A stretch of 64,000 nucleotides of DNA from Nocardioides euryhalodurans (GTDB taxonomy: Bacteria; Actinomycetota; Actinomycetes; Propionibacteriales; Nocardioidaceae): contig NZ_CP038267.1 of the NCBI RefSeq assembly GCF_004564375.1, forward strand, positions 372,001 to 436,000, read 5' to 3'. Under the pieces are notes generated by a model, which made no database searches, was not told the DNA's origin, and saw only the letters and a list, made by a program, of their open reading frames with translations. A program made the translations under genes and the position numbers. Shown here piece by piece: positions 7,780-19,079 of this stretch (the stretch's first letter is position 1; each line of letters starts with the position of its first letter).

Positions 7780-9021
7780 ATGCGCGTCTGGCCCGCCCCC
7801 GAGATCCCCGGACTCGACGTGACCGGACCCCCGGTGCGGCTCCACGACACGGCGTCCGGCGAGTCCGTGACGGTCGTCCCGCAGCAGGGTGCGGCCCGGC
7901 TGTACGTCTGCGGGATCACTCCCTACGACGCGACCCACATGGGCCACGCGGCGACGTACGTCGGCTTCGACCTGCTCGTCCGCGCCTGGCGCAACGCCGG
8001 CCACGACGTCACCTACGTCCAGAACGTGACCGACGTCGACGACCCGCTCCTGGAGCGGGCCGCGAAGGTCGGCGGCGACTGGCGCGAGCTCGCCGAGCGC
8101 GAGACCCAGCTGTTCCGCGACGACATGGCGGCGCTCCGTGTGGTCCCGCCCGACCACTACGTCGGGGCGGTCGAGTCGATCCCGCTGGTGATCGACCTGG
8201 TGCGCGAGCTCGAGGCCACCGGCTCGGTCTACCGCGTCGAGGACGACCTCTACTTCTCCGTCACCAGTGACGAGACGTTCGGCTCGCTGTCCGGCTGGAC
8301 CCGCGACCAGATGCTCGCCGTCTTCGGCGACCGCGGTGGCGACCCCGACCGGGCCGGCAAGAAGGACCCGCTCGACTGCGTGCTGTGGCGGGCCGAGCGC
8401 CCCGGGGAGCCCGCGTGGGACAGCCCGTGGGGACCGGGACGACCGGGCTGGCACGTCGAGTGCACCGCCATCGCCCTGCTCCACCTCGGGACCACCTTCG
8501 ACGTCCAGGGCGGCGGCAGCGACCTGGTCTTCCCGCACCACGAGATGTGCGCGAGCGAGGCGCAGGTCGCCCGGGGCGGGGAGCGGTTCGCCCGGGCGTA
8601 CGCCCACGCCGGCATGGTCGGCTACGACGGCGAGAAGATGTCGAAGTCGCGCGGCAACCTGGTCTTCGTCAGCGCCCTCCGCCACAGCGACGTCGACCCC
8701 ATGGCGATCCGGCTGTCGCTGCTGCGCCACCACTACCGCGCCGACTGGGAGTGGACCGACGACCAGCTCTGGGACGCGGTCGACACCCTCGTCACCTGGC
8801 GCCGCGCCCTCTCGCTGGGTGCCGGCGCACCGGCCGCTCCGGTCGCCGAGGCCGTGCTGGCCGCCCTGGCCGAGGACCTGGACGCCCCGGCCGCCGTGGC
8901 CGCCGTGCAGGCCTGGGTGGACGCGACCCTCGGGACCGACGGGCTGGCCGACACCAGCGACCCCGCCGCCGCCGGCACGGTCCACCGGCTGCTCGACGCG
9001 GCGCTCGGCCTGTCCCTCTAG
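7780..9021 (+). CDS. mshC: mycothiol ligase MshC (cysteine:GlcN-Ins ligase)
   Basis: The 413-residue protein is MshC, which joins L-cysteine to 1D-myo-inositol 2-amino-2-deoxy-alpha-D-glucopyranoside with ATP, in the mycothiol pathway. It is a cysteinyl-tRNA synthetase paralogue lacking the tRNA-binding end. Visible features are the zinc-ligand Cys44 in [10 protein letters not shown], the HIGH-like HMGH (53-56), the zinc-region [10 protein letters not shown], and KMSKS at 286-290. Length matches the family (about 410). Its stop almost touches the convergent PAC2 stop (1 bp between). Mycothiol is the main low-molecular-weight thiol of actinobacteria, which supports the taxonomic call. Confidence 0.97.
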   Translation: MRVWPAPEIPGLDVTGPPVRLHDTASGESVTVVPQQGAARLYVCGITPYDATHMGHAATYVGFDLLVRAWRNAGHDVTYVQNVTDVDDPLLERAAKVGGDWRELAERETQLFRDDMAALRVVPPDHYVGAVESIPLVIDLVRELEATGSVYRVEDDLYFSVTSDETFGSLSGWTRDQMLAVFGDRGGDPDRAGKKDPLDCVLWRAERPGEPAWDSPWGPGRPGWHVECTAIALLHLGTTFDVQGGGSDLVFPHHEMCASEAQVARGGERFARAYAHAGMVGYDGEKMSKSRGNLVFVSALRHSDVDPMAIRLSLLRHHYRADWEWTDDQLWDAVDTLVTWRRALSLGAGAPAAPVAEAVLAALAEDLDAPAAVAAVQAWVDATLGTDGLADTSDPAAAGTVHRLLDAALGLSL

Positions 9022-9022
9022 C

Positions 9023-9895
9023 TCAGACCTGCGGACCCTGACCCGGACCCTCGTCGGGCCGGTTGCGCTTGAGGTAGCGCTCGAACTCCCGGGCGATCGC
9101 CTCACCGGACGCCTCCGGCAGGTCGGTGGTGTCGCGGGTCTCCTCGAGGGCCCGGACGTAGTCGGCGACGTCCTCGTCCTCCTCGGCGAGCTCGTCGACG
9201 CCGCGCTCCCAGGCCCGGGCGTCGTCGGGCAGCTCGTCGAGCGGGATGCTCGTCTGCAGCAGGTCCTCGAGCTGGCCGACGAGCGCCAGCGTCGCCTTGG
9301 GGCACGGCGGCTGCGGGACGTAGTGGGGGACCGCCGCCCAGTAGGACACCGCCGGGATGTCGAGCCGGACGCAGGCGTCCTGGAACACGCCGACGATGCC
9401 TGTCGGGCCCTCGTACGTCGACTGCTCGAGCTTGAGCCGGTCGACGAGGTCGGGCTCCGTGGCGGTCCCGGTCACCGGGACCGGTCGGGTGTGGGGGGTG
9501 TCCGCGAGCAGCGCGCCCAGGGTGACGACCAGCTCACCGCCGAGGTCGTCGCAGGCAGCGAGCAGCTCGGCGCAGAACTGCCGCCAGCGCAGGTTGGGCT
9601 CGATGCCACGGATGAGGATCACGTCCCGCCCCAGGTCGGGCGGGGAGGCGACCGCGATCTGGGTGGTCATCCAGACCAGCCGCCGGTGCCCGCTGGGGTC
9701 GGTGCCGATCGTGGGCCGGTTGACCTGGAAGTCGTAGTAGTCCTCCGGGTCGACGCTGCCGATGATCCGCGCGTCCCAGACCTGCATCAGGTGGTCCACG
9801 ACGGCGGAGGAGGCGTCCGCAGCGTCGTTCCAACCGGCGAAGGCCGCGATGACGACGGGGTCGACCAGGTCGGGGACGTCCTCGAGCTCGATCAC
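9023..9895 (-). CDS. PAC2 family protein (proteasome assembly chaperone-like)
   Basis: The 290-residue protein is an actinobacterial PAC2-family protein. The diagnostic N-terminus is present: a LVDPVVIAAF strand followed by GWNDAADASS. The fold is that of the eukaryotic proteasome assembly chaperone PAC2, but a chaperone role for the bacterial members is not established. The C-terminal 70 residues are acidic and end in a charged tail. GTG 9895 is chosen because a TAGGGT box (9907-9902) ends 6 nt upstream. A complete 20S proteasome lies 23 kb away, so a role there is possible but is inference. Confidence 0.9.
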   Translation of the reverse strand: MIELEDVPDLVDPVVIAAFAGWNDAADASSAVVDHLMQVWDARIIGSVDPEDYYDFQVNRPTIGTDPSGHRRLVWMTTQIAVASPPDLGRDVILIRGIEPNLRWRQFCAELLAACDDLGGELVVTLGALLADTPHTRPVPVTGTATEPDLVDRLKLEQSTYEGPTGIVGVFQDACVRLDIPAVSYWAAVPHYVPQPPCPKATLALVGQLEDLLQTSIPLDELPDDARAWERGVDELAEEDEDVADYVRALEETRDTTDLPEASGEAIAREFERYLKRNRPDEGPGQGPQV

Positions 9896-9901
9896 CCATC
9901 C

Positions 9902-9907
9902 ACCCTA
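9902..9907 (-). promoter_or_regulatory. PAC2 gene -10 box
   Basis: TAGGGT on the minus strand ends 6 nt before the GTG start at 9895; no ribosome-binding site is seen, so a leaderless transcript is predicted. Confidence 0.5.
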
Positions 9908-10028
9908 GTCACTGTGCCGTGACGCGGCAGGGACGACCGCTCCGATGATTTCGCGGGTGTTCGGCGTGGGTGTCACGATGGTCGTGTTCACCATCCGGGA
10001 AGTCAGTCCACGTTGCGGACAGGCTGCC

Positions 10029-10062
10029 TACGCTGGAGGCCCCGATGGAGCCGAGAGGAGAG
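10029..10062 (+). promoter_or_regulatory. metH -10 box and ribosome-binding site
   Basis: A TACGCT -10 candidate is at 10029-10034. The purine run AGAGGAGAG (10054-10062) precedes the GTG start at 10065 closely. In contrast to its neighbours this gene has a short leader. I looked for a B12-box in the 170 bp upstream and found none. Confidence 0.45.
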
Positions 10063-10064
10063 CC

Positions 10065-13793
<3,729 letters not shown>

Positions 13794-14156
13794 GCCGGGC
13801 CTCGGCCGGGACGTGACCGTGAGCGTGCGAGCCCCGAGGTCCAGGGCAGCGAGCGCAATCCCCCGACGTGGGCTCACTGCCCTGGACGTCGAGTCCCCGA
13901 CAATGGGCCGAGATGAGACGGCCTGGTCGATCTGGTGACTGGCGAGTCACGTCGGGGTCTGGGGCGCAACCAGTGCTCGCATGACCGTGCGCCTGCCGCC
14001 ACCCTCTGCCAAGGGACGTCCGCCCGGGGTGCTGACCGCCTGCCGGACGGTCGAGCGAGCAGGCCTCGGCGCGAGGGAGAGGTCCTACACTGGGGTCCGA
14101 GGCCCAGGCCTTGGGCGACACCTCGCCATCCACGGCCGGCCACGTCAGGGGTCCCG
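13794..14156. other. intergenic region after metH with hairpins
   Basis: These 363 bp carry no convincing gene. They hold the long hairpin at 13839-13887, a small palindrome GTGACT-GGCG-AGTCAC (13935-13950), a TACACT -10 candidate (14086-14091) for the GAF-ANTAR operon, and within its leader a small hairpin GCCCA-GGCCT-TGGGC (14102-14116). Confidence 0.6.
13839..13887 (+). terminator. long-loop hairpin downstream of metH
   Basis: GTCCAGGGCAG (13839-13849) and CTGCCCTGGAC (13877-13887) are perfect 11-bp inverted repeats separated by 27 nt. It lies 46 bp after the metH stop and has no U-run, which is usual for actinobacterial terminators. Confidence 0.5.
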
Positions 14157-14918
14157 ATGACGCGTGCGTTCGACGCCATGCGGAGCGAGCTGAACGCCGC
14201 CATGACCGGCGCCGAGCGGGGCGTCCCGGCGGCCGACGAGCTGTGCTCGACGTGCGTGGACCTCTTCGGCGTGGACGGCGCGGCGCTGTCGGTGGTCCAC
14301 GACGGAGCGACCCGGGGGACCTTCGGGTCGAGCAGCGAGGCCAGCCGTCGGCTGGACGAGTACCAGTTCACGTTCGGGGAGGGGCCCTGCCTCGATGCGG
14401 TGGCGGCCCGGCAGTCCGTGCTGGTGCCTGACCTCGACTCGGCGTTGGGGCGCCGCTGGCCCGCCTTTGCCGGAGCGGCCCTGGCCGACGGGATCCGAGG
14501 GGTCTTCGCCCTCCCGGTCGTGATCACCTCGGTGTGCGTGGGAGCGCTCGACCTGTTCCGCGTCGATCCCGGCCCCCTGCAGGGCAACGAGCTCGAGGGG
14601 GCGCTGCTGGCCGCCGAGCTGGCGGCAGCACCGCTGCTCGACCTGGTCGCCGAGGGCGGCGGGAACCAGGACGATGCGCTCCAGGAAGGATCCGAGGAGG
14701 CGTGGGGCAGCCTCGAGGAGATGGATCGCATCGAGGTGTACCAGGCCACCGGCATGCTGATCTCCCAGCTCGACGTGGACGCCGCAGAGGCCTTGGCGCG
14801 CCTGCGAGCCCACGCCGTCGCCACCGGGCAGACCGCGAGCCAGGTGGCCTGGGCCATCGTGGAACGTCGCCTGGTGCTGGAGCGGGACGACCACGGACCG
14901 GGGCGGGGGCAGGGATGA
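14157..14918 (+). CDS. GAF and ANTAR domain protein (first of pair)
   Basis: The 253-residue protein has a GAF sensor domain (about 20-160, with FGEGPCLDAV typical of the GAF/ANTAR class) and a C-terminal ANTAR RNA-binding domain (about 190-243: IEVYQATGMLISQL, then AEALARLRAHA). ANTAR proteins bind paired RNA stem-loops and act as antiterminators. The EGPCLD cysteine is also kept in the partner and is a candidate redox or ligand residue. ATG 14157 has no strong ribosome-binding site. It overlaps the next gene by ATGA, so the pair is translationally coupled. No histidine kinase is adjacent; the signal is presumably sensed by the GAF domain. Confidence 0.9.
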   Translation: MTRAFDAMRSELNAAMTGAERGVPAADELCSTCVDLFGVDGAALSVVHDGATRGTFGSSSEASRRLDEYQFTFGEGPCLDAVAARQSVLVPDLDSALGRRWPAFAGAALADGIRGVFALPVVITSVCVGALDLFRVDPGPLQGNELEGALLAAELAAAPLLDLVAEGGGNQDDALQEGSEEAWGSLEEMDRIEVYQATGMLISQLDVDAAEALARLRAHAVATGQTASQVAWAIVERRLVLERDDHGPGRGQG

Positions 14919-15667
14919 CCGATCACAGGGAGCGCGAGATCATCCAGGCGTTCGTGGATCTCTCCAACGAGCTGGTCGACGACTACGACGTCGTCGAGAT
15001 CCTGACCAGGCTCACCACGAGCTGCACCCAGCTGCTCGGCGTCGACTCGGCGGGACTGCTTCTCGCCAACGGCCGCGGGGCCCTCCACCTGGCTGCCTCG
15101 AGCTCCGACCGCGCCCACCACCTGGAGGTGCTCCAGCTCCAACGAGACGAGGGACCGTGCCTGGACTGCTTCCGGGCCGGTGAGGTCGTGATCGTGCCGG
15201 ATCTCGCCGCCGAGACGGAGCGGTGGCCCCAGTTCTGCCGAGCGGCACGAGACGTCGACTTCAGGTCCGTCCACGCGCTCCCGATGCGGCTGCGCGACAC
15301 CGTCCTGGGGACCCTGGGCCTGTTCGGGGAACAGGCTGGTCGACTCGACGACGAGGACCTTGCTCTGGCCCAGGCACTGGCTCACGTCGTGAGCGTGGCC
15401 GTCGTCAACGAGAAGGCTGCTGCCGACCTCGCGACGATCAACGCGCAGCTGCAGCACGCGCTGACGAGCCGGATCATCGTCGAGCAGGCCAAGGGTGTCA
15501 TCGCCCAGACGGGCGACCTGGAGATGAGCGTCGCCTTCAGCGTGCTGCGTCGCTACGCACGCGACCACGGCCGGCGGTTGAGCGAGGTCGCCAGCGAGGT
15601 CGTCGGCCGCCAGCTGCACGGGGCCACCCTCCTGGCGCACGCCCGTGCCGCGGCCATCCTGCCGTGA
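14915..15667 (+). CDS. GAF and ANTAR domain protein (second of pair)
   Basis: The 250-residue paralogue of the preceding protein has a GAF domain (about 10-170, with DEGPCLDCFRAGE) and an ANTAR domain (about 180-240: RIIVEQAKGVIAQTGDLEMSVAFSVL split over two helices). The ANTAR signature EQAKGVIA is closer to consensus than that of its partner. ATG 14915 overlaps the stop of the first gene and a GGGGGCAGGG purine run precedes it. The two may form a heterodimer whose GAF domains sense different ligands; that is inference. Confidence 0.93.
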   Translation: MTDHREREIIQAFVDLSNELVDDYDVVEILTRLTTSCTQLLGVDSAGLLLANGRGALHLAASSSDRAHHLEVLQLQRDEGPCLDCFRAGEVVIVPDLAAETERWPQFCRAARDVDFRSVHALPMRLRDTVLGTLGLFGEQAGRLDDEDLALAQALAHVVSVAVVNEKAAADLATINAQLQHALTSRIIVEQAKGVIAQTGDLEMSVAFSVLRRYARDHGRRLSEVASEVVGRQLHGATLLAHARAAAILP

Positions 15668-15983
15668 GTGGGGAGGGTGGCGGCGGAGGCGACGGTGTGC
15701 TCTACTGAGGATGAACGACTGCACCCGGACCCTGTGCGCTCTGCCATGAGTGCCAGGGTCTTTTCCATGCCCGGGGGGCGCCCCGTCCTTGTCCCCGGGC
15801 TCGGCGCGTGGCTCCTCGCCCGGTCCCCCGCAGGGCGAGGAGTCCCTCGTCGCCGTGTGCCCCCTGGCGGGCCGGGCAGGACCCTCGTGCCCAGGGTCGC
15901 CCGCACGGCCGCCACCGCCTGCCGGGCGCCGTCACCGTAGGCTGGGCGGACGCCCTGTCGCACCGAGCCCCCGGGAGGGAATC
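15668..15983. other. intergenic region between GAF-ANTAR pair and HAD gene
   Basis: No gene is supported in these 316 bp; the open frames are low-complexity. It contains the hairpin at 15769-15800, a TAGGCT -10 candidate (15938-15943) for the HAD gene, and the GGGAGGGA ribosome-binding site (15973-15980). Confidence 0.6.
15769..15800 (+). terminator. GC-rich hairpin after GAF-ANTAR operon
   Basis: GCCCGGGG (15769-15776) and CCCCGGGC (15793-15800) are perfect inverted repeats with a 16-nt loop that itself contains a further GGCGCC palindrome. It is about 100 bp after the second GAF-ANTAR gene; a terminator role is likely, and it is a candidate ANTAR target. Confidence 0.4.
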
Positions 15984-16664
15984 CTGAGCACCGCCGCATC
16001 CCGAGGACCTGCCGCGCCGTTTCCGAGGGCCGTCCTGTGGGACATGGACGGCACCCTCGTCGACACCGAGCCGTACTGGATCGAGACCGAGTTCGCACTC
16101 GCCGAGAAGCACGGCGGCACCTGGTCGACCGAGCACGCCCTCAACCTCGTCGGCCACGACCTGCTCGACTCCGGCCGGTACATCCGTGAGCACATGGGGA
16201 TCGACCTCGAGCCCTCCGAGATCGTCGAGCAGCTGCTGGACGGCGTGGTGGCCCGGGTGGAGGACGAGGTGCCGTGGCGGCCGGGCGCGCTCGAGCTCCT
16301 CGAGGACCTCGCCGCCACCGGCATGCCCCGCGCCCTGGTGACCATGTCCTACAAGCGGTTCGTCGCGCCGGTGCTGGCCGCCCTCCCCGAGGGCGCCTTC
16401 GACGTGGTCGTCACGGGCGACGCCGTCACCCGGGGCAAGCCGCACCCCGACCCGTACCTCAAGGCGGCAGCAGAGCTGCGCCTCGACGCCGCCCACTGCC
16501 TGGCGATCGAGGACTCCAACACCGGTGCCAAGTCCGCGGAGTCGGCCGGGTGCCTGGTGCTCGTGGTTCCGAACCACGTCCCGGTGCTCGCGGGCGAGCG
16601 ACGGGTCTTCCGCGACTCCCTCGCCGGGCTCGACGCCCGGGCGCTGGTCGCGCTCGGCGGCTGA
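15984..16664 (+). CDS. HAD family phosphatase / phosphoglucomutase-like
   Basis: The roughly 226-residue protein is a HAD-superfamily hydrolase with a helical cap (subfamily IA). Motif I is WDMDGT (Asp20, Asp22), motif II the TMSYK region, motif III the Lys of RGKPHPDPYL, and motif IV IEDSNTGAKSA. It should dephosphorylate a small metabolite such as a sugar phosphate. The start is unusual: GGGAGGGA (15973-15980) is followed 3 nt later by an in-frame CTG at 15984, and no ATG, GTG or TTG lies between that site and the catalytic motif. The next in-frame ATG is inside motif I and would destroy it. A CTG start is therefore proposed. Confidence 0.87.
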   Translation: MSTAASRGPAAPFPRAVLWDMDGTLVDTEPYWIETEFALAEKHGGTWSTEHALNLVGHDLLDSGRYIREHMGIDLEPSEIVEQLLDGVVARVEDEVPWRPGALELLEDLAATGMPRALVTMSYKRFVAPVLAALPEGAFDVVVTGDAVTRGKPHPDPYLKAAAELRLDAAHCLAIEDSNTGAKSAESAGCLVLVVPNHVPVLAGERRVFRDSLAGLDARALVALGG

Positions 16665-16758
16665 CCCTCGCCGCCGGGTACTACGACCACCGGACAATGG
16701 TGGGCCGCCCTCGTCCGGCCACACGCTGGAACCTCACAGAAGCGACTCAGGAGGTCTG

Positions 16759-17142
16759 GTGACGATGCGCAGGACGATGGCGGCAGTGGTGGTCGGGACG
16801 ATGCTGGTGACGCTGGGGAGTGCCGCCCCCGCGATGGCCGGCGATGACGAGAAGATCCGTCGGGGCGGCTGCAGCGGCTCCGCCGACTGGAAGCTCAAGG
16901 TGAAGCCGGACGACGGCCGCCTCGAGGTCGAGGCCGAGGTGGACAGCAACGTCTCCGGGCAGACCTGGCACTGGCGGCTGCGCCACAACGGCAGTGTCTC
17001 CGCCCGGGGTACGTCGACGACGTCCGGCCCGTCGGGATCCTTCGACGTCGAGCGCCGGATGTCGAACCTGTCGGGGACCGACCGGTTCCGGCTGCGCGCC
17101 ACCCACGGCGGCCAGGTGTGTCGCGGTCGCATCAGCTGGTGA
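16759..17142 (+). CDS. small secreted protein of unknown function
   Basis: The 127-residue protein has a clear Sec signal peptide: basic MTMRRTM, a hydrophobic core to about residue 22, and an APAMA cleavage site near residue 27. The mature part of about 100 residues is beta-rich, with WHWRLRHNG and a Ser/Thr/Gly linker. It contains two cysteines, near each end of the mature chain, which could form a disulfide. No family is recognised. GTG 16759 is chosen over the ATG six bases later because AGGAGG lies 5 nt upstream. It is immediately upstream of a two-component system, so it could be a sensed or regulated exoprotein; this is only inferred from position. Confidence 0.75.
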   Translation: MTMRRTMAAVVVGTMLVTLGSAAPAMAGDDEKIRRGGCSGSADWKLKVKPDDGRLEVEAEVDSNVSGQTWHWRLRHNGSVSARGTSTTSGPSGSFDVERRMSNLSGTDRFRLRATHGGQVCRGRISW

Positions 17143-17160
17143 GGCCTATCCTCGCTGCTC

Positions 17161-18447
17161 ATGGAGGCTGAGCGTCGGCGAGCGTGGCGGAGCCCGGTGG
17201 CGCAGTTCCTCGCCCTCGGGTTCCTCCTCTTCGCCGGGGTCGTCGTGGTCAGCGACCGCCTGATCGACCGGGCCGCGCAGCGCGAGGCGCTGGGGGACGC
17301 CCGGGGGGCGACCGCGATCCTGGCCCACTCGGTGGTCGAGCCCTCGCTGACCGACCGGCTCACGACCGGCGACGCCGGCGCCATCGACCGGTTCGACCGC
17401 GACGTGCGCGACCGGCTCCTGGTCGGGGACGTGAGGCGCGTGAAGATCTGGAGTGCCGACGGCACGATCGTCTACTCCGACCAGACCGAGCTGATCGGGG
17501 AGAGCTTCGCCCTCGAGGACGCCGAGCAGCAGATCCTCCGCGAGGGCGGGACCGACGCCGAGGTGTCCGACCTCACCGACCCCGAGAACCGCCTCGAGGT
17601 GGGGTCCACCGACCTGGTGGAGGTCTACACCCGGATCCTCGCCCCGAACGGCACGCCGCTGCTCTTCGAGGCGTACTACTCCGCCGACACCATCGCCGCG
17701 GACACCCAGGAGGTCTTCTCACCCTTCCGCCGGATCATGGTCGGCTCGCTGCTGGTCCTGGGCGGCCTGGCGACGCTGATCATCTGGGGGCTCTCGCGTC
17801 GGCTGCGCCGGGCGGCCGCCGAGCGGCAGCGGCTGCTCCAGGCCGCCATCGACGCCTCGGACGCCGAGCGGCGCCGGATCGCCCGCGACCTGCACGACGG
17901 CGTGGTCCAGGACCTGGCAGGCACCACCTTCGCCCTCGCCGCCGCGGGGAGGGAGGGGGCCGTCGTCCCCGCGGCCGTCGCCACCGACGCGGCGGCAGCG
18001 CTGCGGCAGTCGTCGCGGGCCCTGCGCTCCCTCCTCGTGGAGATCCATCCGCCCGACCTGACGGCGGAAGGGCTCGCTGCCGCGCTCGACGACCTGGTGG
18101 CTCCCGCCGGGACCGCCGGCATGGAGGCGCACGTCGAGGTGGACGGCGTCGCGGGGACACCCGACCCGGTGGTGGCGCTGGTGTGGCGGGTCGCCCAGGA
18201 GGCGGTCCGCAACGCGCTCCGCCACTCCCGCGGCAGCCGTCTCGACGTCACGGTGCGGCGCGAGGCCGGACGGGTGCTGCTGGTCGTCACCGACGACGGC
18301 GTCGGGATGGACGTGTCGGAACCGCGCGGCGCCGAGCATCTCGGCCTGCGCGGCCTGGCCGGTCTCGTGCACGAGGCCGGGGGCAGGCTCCGCATCGACG
18401 CGGAGCCGGGTGGGGGCACCAGCGTCCGTCTCGAGGTGGAGGGATGA
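17161..18447 (+). CDS. NarL-type sensor histidine kinase
   Basis: The 428-residue protein is an inner-membrane HisKA_3 sensor kinase. TM1 is at about 13-30 and TM2 at about 192-210, enclosing a 160-residue extracytoplasmic sensor domain (double-Cache/PAS-like judging by the KIWSADGTIVYSD segment). The dimerisation box RRRIARDLHDGVVQD holds phospho-acceptor His245. The ATPase domain (about 335-425) has the N-box QEAVRNALRHS, DDGVGMD and GLRGLAG. A TATCCT box at 17147-17152 is 8 nt before the ATG. The stop overlaps the response-regulator start by ATGA. The stimulus is unknown. Confidence 0.95.
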   Translation: MEAERRRAWRSPVAQFLALGFLLFAGVVVVSDRLIDRAAQREALGDARGATAILAHSVVEPSLTDRLTTGDAGAIDRFDRDVRDRLLVGDVRRVKIWSADGTIVYSDQTELIGESFALEDAEQQILREGGTDAEVSDLTDPENRLEVGSTDLVEVYTRILAPNGTPLLFEAYYSADTIAADTQEVFSPFRRIMVGSLLVLGGLATLIIWGLSRRLRRAAAERQRLLQAAIDASDAERRRIARDLHDGVVQDLAGTTFALAAAGREGAVVPAAVATDAAAALRQSSRALRSLLVEIHPPDLTAEGLAAALDDLVAPAGTAGMEAHVEVDGVAGTPDPVVALVWRVAQEAVRNALRHSRGSRLDVTVRREAGRVLLVVTDDGVGMDVSEPRGAEHLGLRGLAGLVHEAGGRLRIDAEPGGGTSVRLEVEG

Positions 18448-19070
18448 GCGGTGGGCCGATCCGGGTCGTGGTCGTGGACGACCACGCGGTGGTGCGCGCG
18501 GGTCTGGCGCGGCTGCTCTGCGGAGCCGACGACATCGACGTGGTGGCCCAGGCCGCCGACGGTGCGGAGGCGGTGGCGGTCTGCGCGCGGGAGCGGCCGG
18601 ACGTGGTGGTCATGGACCTCCAGATGCCCGGGATGGACGGCGTCGAGGCGACCCGACGGATCCTCGCGGGCGAGGGGGACGCCGAGGTGCTGGTCCTGAC
18701 GTCCTTCTCGGACAGCGAGCGGATCGTCGCCGCCCTCGACGCGGGCGCGGTGGGCTACCTCCTCAAGGACTCCGACCCCGACGAGCTCCTCGCCGGCGTC
18801 CGGGCCGTGCACCGGGGTGAGTCCCCGCTGCACCCTCGCGCGGCCCGCCAGCTGCTGGCCGCCCGGCAGGGTTCCCCGGCGGCGCGGCTGACCGCCCGGG
18901 AGCGTGAGGTGCTCGGTCTGGTGCGGCAGGGCCTGGCCAACAAGCAGGTGGCGCGCCGCCTCGGGATCAGCGAGCGCACCGTCAAGGCGCACCTGACCTC
19001 GGCCTTCGCCGCGATCGGGGTGCAGGACCGGACCCAGGCGGCGCTGTGGGCGGAGCGCCACGACGTCTGA
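18444..19070 (+). CDS. NarL/FixJ family response regulator
   Basis: The 208-residue protein has a receiver domain (about 6-120) with phosphorylation site Asp58 in VVMDLQMPG, the acidic pair VDDH, and the LLKDSDP lysine. A LuxR-type helix-turn-helix follows (about 145-205; LTAREREVLGLV and GISERTVKAHL). It is the partner of the overlapping kinase gene and would bind DNA as a dimer when phosphorylated. Targets cannot be told from the window. Confidence 0.96.
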   Translation: MSGGPIRVVVVDDHAVVRAGLARLLCGADDIDVVAQAADGAEAVAVCARERPDVVVMDLQMPGMDGVEATRRILAGEGDAEVLVLTSFSDSERIVAALDAGAVGYLLKDSDPDELLAGVRAVHRGESPLHPRAARQLLAARQGSPAARLTAREREVLGLVRQGLANKQVARRLGISERTVKAHLTSAFAAIGVQDRTQAALWAERHDV

Positions 19071-19079
19071 CCGACCGGC

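Noticed and set aside
9896..10064. Cobalamin or SAM riboswitch before metH
   Set aside because: The 170-bp gap lacks a recognisable B12 box and the -10 candidate leaves only about 24 nt of leader, too short for such an element.
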